In this document: one piece after another, positions 1 to 7,366 of the stretch
Numbering within the stretch: the first letter of the stretch is position 1
Layout of the letters: every line of letters begins with the position of its first letter
DNA from: Lignipirellula cremea
GTDB taxonomy: Bacteria > Planctomycetota > Planctomycetia > Pirellulales > Pirellulaceae
Length of the DNA: 64,000 nucleotides
Assembly (NCBI RefSeq): GCF_007751035.1
Contig: NZ_CP036433.1
Span: 5,995,001-6,059,000 of the forward strand
Direction of reading: 5' to 3'
The notes under the pieces: model-generated
The model's database searches: none
The model's input: only the letters and a program-made list of their open reading frames with translations
Told to the model about the DNA's origin: nothing
Made by a program: the position numbers and the translations under genes

Positions 1-3000
1 CGCCAATTGCGTAGCCATCGTCGCAGCGAGAGATCGCAACCCAATGGCGGAAACGCTGGCGACCTGCACGCCGTTATCGGCTCCGCCGGAGACGACCACG
101 CCGCCGTCGGGCGTCATCGCGACTCCCTGCACGGCAGCCGTGTGGGACGTCCATCGCTCCAGCTCCGCACCGCTGGCCGTGTCCCACAGACGCACGATCT
201 TGTCATCGCCAGCCGCGACCAGGCGTGCTGCATCCGCGCTCAAGGCGACGCTGCGCAGCGGCCCGCCGTGATCATAAACGGCCGTCGGCTGCAGGGTGGC
301 CGCAGCCGCCGGCAATGCGGCCGGCAGCACCCAGCGGAATGCCTTTCCTTCTTCCCCGCCGGCGACAACCTGGGCCGGCGAGTCGGCGCTGCCGATGCTC
401 ACCGCCACGTCGTGCAGCGCCCCGGTCGGTCCGGCGAACGTCAGCGGGACAGGCTCGCCCGTCTCCCTTCGCCATAGTCGCACCGTCTTGTCGGCGCTGG
501 CAGAGAGCAACAAGGCGCCATCGCCAGTGAAGGCGACCGCGGTCGCTGCGTCCGTATGTCCGGCCAGCAGACGGACCAGGTTCAAGGGACGAATGGCGCC
601 CTGGTTCGCTTCGCCATAGAGCAGCTGCTCTCCCGCCGCGCCAAAGGCAATCGTCGCCATCGGCCCGGTAGTGGGAGCCGTTTCCAGCAACCCGTGCGTG
701 GTCGGATCGTAAACGCGTCCGCCAGCGGTGGTCGCCGCCGCCAGTTTGCTGCCGGCCCCGTTATAAGCCACCCGATGAACGGGCGACCCCGTTTCGATCA
801 CGACCGGCGCTGGCAACGCCGCCGGTGCGGCAGGCGCCGTCGCCGGCAGGCTGGTCAGATCGCCAAACAGCACTTTCCCCGTTGCATCGGCCCCGGCCCA
901 CTGCAGACCGTCGGGGCGAAGAGCCGCATCCACCAGCCCTTTCACGAGCAGCGGCGCCGCGAGACGTTCGCCATTCGCGTTCCAGAACGACATCGTCCCG
1001 GTGCTGTCGAGCGTCGCCAGACGCTGGCCGTCCGCGCTGGCGGCCAGCTGCAGGACGCCCGTTTCCGCGGCCGCCACGACGCGCTCCACCTGCAGGGGTA
1101 CCGCATACGTCAACTTGTCGGCGCCGCCTGCGACGATGCGATCTTCTCCAGCGAACGCAACCGACAGCAGCGGCATGGCTCCCAGCGTGACCCGCTGCAG
1201 CTCGCGACCGGCAGGCAGATCCAGCACGCGCAATTGGGCGTCGTCGCTCGTCGCGGCCAGGCGTGCGCCTCCGGGACTGAATGCGAGACTGCGGACGGGG
1301 GCGTCGAACGGATAACTGGCGATCTGGGCTCCGTCGGCCAGGTTCCACAACCGCACCGTTTTATCGTTGCTGGCCGAGGCCGCCGTCTTCCCGGTCGGGT
1401 CGATGGCGATCGCCGTCGCGGCGTCTGTATGGCCCGCCAGGGAACGCGGTTGACCGCCGGCTGCCAGCGGCCAGATGCGTAAGGTTTTGTCGGCGCCGGC
1501 CGTCAACAGCAACGCGCCGTCGGGCGAAAAGGCAATCGCGTTCACGGCGCCGTCGTGCCCGGCAAACGCCTGCACCAAAGCCGAGTCAGCCGCACGCAGC
1601 GAGTTATCCGCGGCGCCAATTAGCAGCCGCGGCGGTAGGTTCGCCGCCGTCGCGCCGAACCCTGCTCCTACGGGAGCCGGTTCCGCCAGCGGCAGAAAAT
1701 CTTCGAGCAGGCCGGACGTACTCCACAACCGCACGCCGTCGGTCGAACTGCTGACGAGCCGACCGCCCTCCGCGCTGAACGTGAGCGAGGCGATCGGACC
1801 CGCATGCCCTGTCAACTCGCCGGCGGCGGCGCCGCCGACCGCTTTCCAGAGTTTGATCGTCTTCCCCGCTCCGCCAACGGCCACCAGCTGGGCGTCGGGC
1901 GAAGCGGCGACCGATGTCACCGCGGCTCCTTGCGCGAGCGTACCAATGGCGGCGCCGGTTGACAGCTTCCAGGTGCGGGCCGTGCTGTCGGCCGCTCCTG
2001 AAACCAGCAGGTCGCCCACCGCGCACATCGCCGTCAGGGCGCCGGTGTGACCGGCCAGCGTGCGGACTTCGGCCCCGTCGGCGACGGCCCATTGTTTGAT
2101 TGCGTTGTCGGCGCCCCCGCTGAACAGCTGCTGTCCATCGGGGCTGAGCGCGACTGCGGCGACGGCCGCGCCGTGGCTCACCCTCTGGATCTCGGGAAAC
2201 TTCGGGTCCGCCAGATCCCACACCCGGGCGGTCTGGTCGGCCGAACCGGTCGCCAGTCGCAAGCCGTTCTCACTAAAGGCGAGCCCCAGTACGGCGCCGT
2301 CATGGCCGAACAGTTGCTGGATCACCTGGCCGGTCGTCGTGTTGCGAATCACGACGGCCGGTCGATTATTCACGACCGCTGCAGCCGCGGAGAATTTGCC
2401 GTCGCGGCTGACCGTCATCCGGGTCGATGTTGCATCGCCTGCGTAGACTTGCGATGGTTGCGGGATTGACCAGACACGCACCACGCCATCCGCACTGGCG
2501 GTCGCCAGGCGGTCGCCTGTCGCATTAAACGCCGCACCCAGTACAGGGCCCGCATGCCCTGCCAGGGCAGGCGGCGGGACGGAATCCGCGGCGGCAGGCG
2601 GAGCGGCCGGATCCACGAATCGGACCACTCCTTCGGCGTCGCCAATCGCGGCCAGTGTCTTGTCGCGACGCAGGGCGAGCGACGTGACGGGCCCATTCCC
2701 GGCCGCCAGAACAACCGGCGCCGCCTCGGCCTGCAGGTCAAACAGGCGGACTGATTTGTCGGCCGATCCAACAAGAGCAAACGAACCATCAGCCGCGGTG
2801 ACGACGGCCGTGATTTCTCCCGTCGTCGCGGGCCAGGTCGTCGGCGACTGCAGCGGCAGACGCCACCACTTGAGGCTGCCGTCCGCCCCGGTCGAAATGA
2901 GCCGATCCCCGGTCGGAGTAAACGTGAGCCCGGTCAGACCGCCGACATGGGCGAGGGCCGAGCCGAGCGATCCCTTGCCGGCGACATCCCACAGCTGCAG

Positions 3001-5124
3001 TTCGCCCTGATCATCGCCGCTGGCGAGTATCTCCATCGCCTTGGCTTCTCCCGCAGCCGGCAGCATACCCGCGGCCAACGCGGCGACCGCGCCCTGATGC
3101 ACGGCGCCGGTTCCGGCAGCCGTCCCGTCGGCGTGGTTCCATAACCTTACGCCCTTGTCAGCGGAGCCAGTGGCGACCAGCTCGCCTGAGGTCGTGGCGA
3201 CAACTTCTGACACCGGGGCCGTATGTCCCGCCAGCATCGTGGGCGCGACGGGCAATCGCCACAGCCGCACCGACTGGTCCGCGCCGGCGGAGGCCAGCAG
3301 GTCGCCTTGCGGGCTCATCGCCAGCCCCAGCACCGGACCCGTGTGGCCCCGCAGCTGCAGCCGGTCGGCGCCGTCGGCCGCGTTCCACAACTGGATCACC
3401 CCGTCGACCGAACCACTGGCCGCAAGCGTCGCATCGGCAGACAGAGCGAGCGAGGAAACGGCTTCTCCCTGGCCCGCCAGCGTACGCAGGGCGGCGCCGG
3501 TGGCTCCGTTGAACAGCCGCACAGTTTTGTCTTCGCCGCCGCTAAGGACGACCGCACCGTCGGCCGATACGGCCACATCGGCGACCGGCGACGTATGGCC
3601 CGCCAGGGTGCGCGGAGCGACCGCCGGCAGTCGCCAAACTTTGATCGTACCGTCGGCCCCCGCCGTCGCCAAACGATCACCGGCCGGATGAAACGCCGCG
3701 CTGTTCGCCGCGGTGGGATGGGCTCCCCAGACCGCCTGCTCCACGCCGTCGGCCGGGTTCCAGAGGCGCAGCACGCCGCTGTCGTCGGTCGTGGCGAACT
3801 GCGTGCTGTCGGCTTTGAAGGCGGTCGATGTCACCGGCGAGGCATGTCCCGCCAGGGTGCGCAGCGCCGCGCCGGTGGAGGGCGTCCATAACCGCACGCT
3901 ATGATCGGCCGAGGCCGTGGCGCCATAAGTACCGTTGGGGCTGACCGCGGTCGACAGGACGGCCGCCGTGTGGCCCGCCAACGGTAACCGGGGCTGCGGC
4001 AGACTCCACAAGCGAATCACGCCATCGTCCGACGCCGTGGCGATCCGCTGGTTGTCGGGATGAAAGGCCGTCGCCAGCACGGATCCCACATGGGCTTCCA
4101 GCTGCGCTCGATCGGCGCCGTCGTTGATGGCCCAGAACTTCACACGGCCCTGCTCGTCGCCCGCCGCCGCCAGCAAGCTGTCGCCGCTGAGCGCAAGACT
4201 CAAAGAGTTGCCCACGTCGGTCGCCAGTTCACGGGCCAGCGCCCCGGTCGCCACGGTATACACCCGGGCGTGACCATTGCCGGCCGTGACCAGCAGTTGC
4301 CCATTGGCCGTGACTTCCGCACAGCGGACCGGGCCTGGCGCTTCAGGGAGGACACGGGGATCGACCAGCGGCAACTGCCAGGTTTTCAGCAGGCCGTCGG
4401 CGCCAGCGGTGATCAGTTGCTGGTTGCTGGGATGGTACGCGACGCCCACGACCGCCCCGCGATGTGCATCGATCCGGCCGCGTTGGGCGTTATCAAAGGC
4501 GCGCCAGAACAGCAACCGCCCCGCGGCGTCGGCCGTGACGAACTGCTGGTTATCGCCGCGGAAAGCGGCGCCCGTCAAAGCAGCGTCATGCCCCTGCAGC
4601 GATTCCAGCAAGGCGCCGTCCGCCAGGTTCAACAGATGGGGGAGCCGATCTTCGCCGACGACGAGCACCTTTTCGCCCAGGGGATCAATCGCCAATTGGA
4701 CCAGCGGTCCCGGACTGGCGACAGCGGAATAGAAAGGTTCCGCCTGGGGGATGTCCCACAGCCGCAGCGTGTTGTCGGCCGAGCCGGAAACCAGCTGACG
4801 GCCGGCGGGATCGGTCGCCAGCGTAAGCACCTGGGCCGTATGGCCGCGGAGCGTGCGTAACTCGTCGCCGGTCGCCGCGTTCCTGATTTTGATCGTCTGG
4901 TCGGCGCTACCGCTTAGCAGGTAGCGTCCGTCGGGCGAGTAGATCACCGCATTGACGCCGGCCCCATGTCCGGGCAACCGCTGTTCCTGGGCGACTACCG
5001 ACGCCGGTCCTCCGGGGAACGACAGCAACAATCCCAGCAGGAGAGAAAGCCGCCATGCAGCCGAGACGGCTGCGAGCGAAAGTTCAAAACGGTTCCGGCC
5101 AGCAAAGCAATTCCCATCCGTCAT
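1..5124 (-). CDS. Giant secreted WD40-repeat protein (3' end outside window)
   Basis: The frame is open from an ATG at 5124 down to base 1 (at least 1,708 residues) and has no stop inside the window. Residues about 25-46 form a hydrophobic signal segment ending in a VVAQ-like cleavage region (SLLLGLLLSFPGG). WD40 repeats start at once (e.g. SPDGRYLLSGSADQTIKI) and recur about every 42 residues to the window edge, with typical SPDG, SGSADKT and LWD blades; I estimate around 40 repeats so far. WD40 proteins form beta-propeller scaffolds, and the signal peptide puts this one outside the cytoplasm. Planctomycetes often fuse such arrays to a cytochrome or kinase domain; any such domain would lie beyond base 1. 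The gene follows the sigma factor gene on the same strand, separated by a terminator-like hairpin. The repeat family is certain; the function is unknown. Confidence 0.88.
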   Translation of the reverse strand, partial: MTDGNCFAGRNRFELSLAAVSAAWRLSLLLGLLLSFPGGPASVVAQEQRLPGHGAGVNAVIYSPDGRYLLSGSADQTIKIRNAATGDELRTLRGHTAQVLTLATDPAGRQLVSGSADNTLRLWDIPQAEPFYSAVASPGPLVQLAIDPLGEKVLVVGEDRLPHLLNLADGALLESLQGHDAALTGAAFRGDNQQFVTADAAGRLLFWRAFDNAQRGRIDAHRGAVVGVAYHPSNQQLITAGADGLLKTWQLPLVDPRVLPEAPGPVRCAEVTANGQLLVTAGNGHARVYTVATGALARELATDVGNSLSLALSGDSLLAAAGDEQGRVKFWAINDGADRAQLEAHVGSVLATAFHPDNQRIATASDDGVIRLWSLPQPRLPLAGHTAAVLSTAVSPNGTYGATASADHSVRLWTPSTGAALRTLAGHASPVTSTAFKADSTQFATTDDSGVLRLWNPADGVEQAVWGAHPTAANSAAFHPAGDRLATAGADGTIKVWRLPAVAPRTLAGHTSPVADVAVSADGAVVLSGGEDKTVRLFNGATGAALRTLAGQGEAVSSLALSADATLAASGSVDGVIQLWNAADGADRLQLRGHTGPVLGLAMSPQGDLLASAGADQSVRLWRLPVAPTMLAGHTAPVSEVVATTSGELVATGSADKGVRLWNHADGTAAGTGAVHQGAVAALAAGMLPAAGEAKAMEILASGDDQGELQLWDVAGKGSLGSALAHVGGLTGLTFTPTGDRLISTGADGSLKWWRLPLQSPTTWPATTGEITAVVTAADGSFALVGSADKSVRLFDLQAEAAPVVLAAGNGPVTSLALRRDKTLAAIGDAEGVVRFVDPAAPPAAADSVPPPALAGHAGPVLGAAFNATGDRLATASADGVVRVWSIPQPSQVYAGDATSTRMTVSRDGKFSAAAAVVNNRPAVVIRNTTTGQVIQQLFGHDGAVLGLAFSENGLRLATGSADQTARVWDLADPKFPEIQRVSHGAAVAAVALSPDGQQLFSGGADNAIKQWAVADGAEVRTLAGHTGALTAMCAVGDLLVSGAADSTARTWKLSTGAAIGTLAQGAAVTSVAASPDAQLVAVGGAGKTIKLWKAVGGAAAGELTGHAGPIASLTFSAEGGRLVSSSTDGVRLWSTSGLLEDFLPLAEPAPVGAGFGATAANLPPRLLIGAADNSLRAADSALVQAFAGHDGAVNAIAFSPDGALLLTAGADKTLRIWPLAAGGQPRSLAGHTDAATAIAIDPTGKTAASASNDKTVRLWNLADGAQIASYPFDAPVRSLAFSPGGARLAATSDDAQLRVLDLPAGRELQRVTLGAMPLLSVAFAGEDRIVAGGADKLTYAVPLQVERVVAAAETGVLQLAASADGQRLATLDSTGTMSFWNANGERLAAPLLVKGLVDAALRPDGLQWAGADATGKVLFGDLTSLPATAPAAPAALPAPVVIETGSPVHRVAYNGAGSKLAAATTAGGRVYDPTTHGLLETAPTTGPMATIAFGAAGEQLLYGEANQGAIRPLNLVRLLAGHTDAATAVAFTGDGALLLSASADKTVRLWRRETGEPVPLTFAGPTGALHDVAVSIGSADSPAQVVAGGEEGKAFRWVLPAALPAAAATLQPTAVYDHGGPLRSVALSADAARLVAAGDDKIVRLWDTASGAELERWTSHTAAVQGVAMTPDGGVVVSGGADNGVQVASVSAIGLRSLAATMATQLA

Positions 5125-5242
5125 CGTGTCAGCCTCTGCAAGAAGGTATTTCATTCGCATCAATCTAAACTGATGAATGCGGGAATACAATCAAATACTG
5201 AGGAGAGACGTCTGCTTTGCACGTGCGATGACGCAAAATTAA

Positions 5243-5269
5243 ACGCCGGGAGCAATGCACTCCCGGCGT
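5243..5269 (-). terminator. Rho-independent terminator after the sigma factor gene
   Basis: A perfect 10-bp inverted repeat (ACGCCGGGAG / CTCCCGGCGT) has a 7-nt loop. On the minus strand it is followed by TTTAATTTT. It lies about 40 bases past the sigma factor stop and before the WD40 gene, so the two are probably separate transcription units. Confidence 0.75.
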
Positions 5270-5305
5270 GATCCAGCGAACGATCCTGCTCCGGTCTGGC
5301 AGCAA

Positions 5306-7141
5306 TTACTGGCCGTCACGCAGGCCGCTCGGAGCGCGTTCGCCGTCACGCAGGCCGCTCGGAGCGCGTTCGCCGTCACGCAGGCCGGTGGGAGCGCGTC
5401 CGCCGTCGCCCTGGCCGCGGGCGGGGCCTTCGGTGGCGTTGAACCTGCCCTGGGTGTACCAGTAGAGGAATTCTTCGACCGTCATTTTGCCATCGTTGTT
5501 GGGGTCGGCTTCTTGGAAGCGACCCGTTTCCAGCTTGATGCGAGCCGTGTCCGTCGCGGAGACCCGTTTCATGCGGAGCCACTCGTCGGCCGTGACGGTC
5601 AGGTCGCCGTTTTGGTCGTACGCCTTGAAGACGCCGCCTTCTTTCGTCCGCTGCCAGTTGGCCGGAGCGACGCCGGCGGATTCGGTGGCGTTGCGGGGCT
5701 CGCCGTCGGCGCGGCCTTGCGGGTTGCCCTGCACTTCGCGGCGGAGGGTTGTCACCTCCTGCTGGAGCTGCAGGATCATCTGGAAGAGGGCCGCTTCTCG
5801 CGGAGACTGGGGACGAAAACCGCCCAGTCCTTCGCCCGCCTGTACGTTCCGCTCGCCTTCAACCGAACGGCGCGGGCCAGCATCACCTTCCGCCGAACGG
5901 CGCGGGCCAGCATCACCTTCCGCCGAACGGCGCGGGCCAGCGTCGCCTTCCGCCGAACGACGCGGGCCAGCATCACCTTCCGCCGAACGGCGCGGGCCAG
6001 CGTCGCCTTCCGCCGAACGGCGCGGGCCAGCGTCGCCTTCCGCCGAACGGCGCGGGCCAGCGTCGCCTTCCGCCGAACGACGCGGGCCAGCGTCGCCTTC
6101 CGCCGAACGACGAGGACCGGCATCGCCTTCGGCCGAACGGCGAGGACCAGCGTCGCCTTCCGCCGAGCGGCGCGGGGCGCCTTCTTCCTCGCCGAAGGCA
6201 ATGAATTGCGTGCCGCGGGCGACAGGCTGGCTGACCAGCTGGATCGGGGCGTCCAGGGCGTTGGCAGCGCCCGCAAAGGCGGGAGCCGGCAGCCACTGGG
6301 CGGAAGTGGTCAGGGCGGCGACGCAGCAGAAGCTGCCGACGAGAATCTTGGCCGAGGTGAGCGACATGAATTCGATGCTCCGATGAGTGAGAGAAAGAGT
6401 CTGGGCGGAAACCTGGCCCGCCAGGCTTTGACCGGCGGCGACACGCACGCCCGCTTGAACGGTGGCGGCCAGCAAGCTGGGGGAAATGCTCGAGGCCGCA
6501 GCGGCCGTCGACGAACTGCGAACGATCAGTGAGAGCACCACCGCCAGGGAGACGCCGCGGAGCAGTAACTTGCGCCGCAGCAACTGCCGTCCCCGCTCCA
6601 GCCGCCCCTTCAAGGCGCCAATCGACCAGCCCAACTGCTCGGCCGCTTCGTCGCGGGATTTCCCTTCCAGGCAACAGAGGAACAGCGGCAACCGGTATTT
6701 TTCCGGCAGGGCGTTCAGCTCCTGGTCGAGCACGGCCTGCTCGTGTTCCTGGGAAATCTGCGATAAAGAATCGGCGATCATAGGGTCCGTCTCAAGCGAC
6801 GTTTCAGGGCGACGCGAGCGTTTGGCTCGTGCTCGAAGGGCGATGCGAAAAGCCGTTTTGTAAAGCCAGGCGCCTAGCGAATTCTCCCGGCGAACGGAGC
6901 CGGCCTTGCGGGCCAGCACCAGAAACGTCGCCTGGAAGGCGTCTTCCGCGTCGTGCTCTTTTCCCAGCACCCGGCGGCAAACCGCCATGACCAGCGGGCC
7001 ATGACGTACGACCAGTTCCGCAAAGGCATTTTCCTCCTGGCGCTGGGCGAACCGGTCAAGCAGATCACGATCCGACGTCGCCGTCGGCGCAGGGCCGGCA
7101 ACGACAGAGGATTCAATGCGATCTTTGACAGACGGATTCAT
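5306..7141 (-). CDS. ECF-type RNA polymerase sigma factor with membrane segments, decapeptide repeats and EF-hand pair
   Basis: The start is the ATG at 7141, with AAGGTGAG just upstream; a longer open frame adds only 18 unconvincing residues. The protein has 611 residues. Residues about 25-105 are sigma region 2 ([27 protein letters not shown]) and about 135-190 are sigma region 4 ([29 protein letters not shown]). Hydrophobic segments follow at about 196-208 and 264-281. About 11 copies of [10 protein letters not shown] lie at 321-431, a short helical/coiled segment at about 445-470, and two EF-hands at about 508-519 ([12 protein letters not shown]) and 544-555 ([12 protein letters not shown]). 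The tail repeats [10 protein letters not shown]. Cytosolic sigma domains joined through a membrane segment to a calcium-binding exterior is an inference from this order. Planctomycetes are known for ECF factors with C-terminal extensions. The neighbouring WD40 gene could be a target. Confidence 0.85.
   Translation of the reverse strand: MNPSVKDRIESSVVAGPAPTATSDRDLLDRFAQRQEENAFAELVVRHGPLVMAVCRRVLGKEHDAEDAFQATFLVLARKAGSVRRENSLGAWLYKTAFRIALRARAKRSRRPETSLETDPMIADSLSQISQEHEQAVLDQELNALPEKYRLPLFLCCLEGKSRDEAAEQLGWSIGALKGRLERGRQLLRRKLLLRGVSLAVVLSLIVRSSSTAAAASSISPSLLAATVQAGVRVAAGQSLAGQVSAQTLSLTHRSIEFMSLTSAKILVGSFCCVAALTTSAQWLPAPAFAGAANALDAPIQLVSQPVARGTQFIAFGEEEGAPRRSAEGDAGPRRSAEGDAGPRRSAEGDAGPRRSAEGDAGPRRSAEGDAGPRRSAEGDAGPRRSAEGDAGPRRSAEGDAGPRRSAEGDAGPRRSAEGDAGPRRSVEGERNVQAGEGLGGFRPQSPREAALFQMILQLQQEVTTLRREVQGNPQGRADGEPRNATESAGVAPANWQRTKEGGVFKAYDQNGDLTVTADEWLRMKRVSATDTARIKLETGRFQEADPNNDGKMTVEEFLYWYTQGRFNATEGPARGQGDGGRAPTGLRDGERAPSGLRDGERAPSGLRDGQ
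5315..5404 (-). repeat. Three 30-bp tandem repeats coding the sigma factor tail
   Basis: Three adjacent 30-bp units (starting GTCACGCAGGCC on the plus strand) code [10 protein letters not shown]-type decapeptides at the extreme C-terminus of the sigma factor. The unit length equals that of the larger internal array. Confidence 0.85.
5852..6180 (-). repeat. About eleven 30-bp tandem repeats coding [10 protein letters not shown] decapeptides
   Basis: Units of 30 bp run head to tail with few substitutions, almost all conservative at protein level. They code a mixed-charge linker inside the sigma factor. There are no spacers, so this is a coding minisatellite and not a CRISPR. The near identity of units suggests recent expansion by slippage or unequal recombination. 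Confidence 0.9.
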
Positions 7142-7272
7142 GCAACGCTCACCTTCGTTCTTCCCAGATAGAGCCCGGCCGTTCTCCCACGGCACGGAGA
7201 ATTTTTAATTTAGACCAAAACGCTTGAAAAAGCGCGAAAAGACTTTGGGACGACGCCGGTATCGATCAAAAA

Positions 7273-7307
7273 AAACGCGACAGAAACCGAAGTCTCTGTC
7301 GCGTTTT
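7273..7307 (-). terminator. Rho-independent terminator after the metalloprotease gene
   Basis: AAAACGCGACAGA pairs with TCTGTCGCGTTTT around a short loop. The minus-strand copy ends in a run of eight T. It lies about 60 bases past the metalloprotease stop at 7367 and upstream of the sigma factor gene. Confidence 0.8.
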
Positions 7308-7366
7308 CTCAAGTTTCATGGGCCGGCTATGCGAAGCAGGTCTGCCTCGCAAATCGCCTGCATTTA

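Noticed and set aside
5852-6180. CRISPR-like array
   Set aside because: The 30-bp units are contiguous without spacers and are in frame in the sigma factor.
5255-6532. Long plus-strand open frame (425 residues) over the sigma factor gene
   Set aside because: It is antisense to a protein with clear sigma domains and has periodic low-complexity sequence from the 30-bp repeat; no start site or domain supports it.
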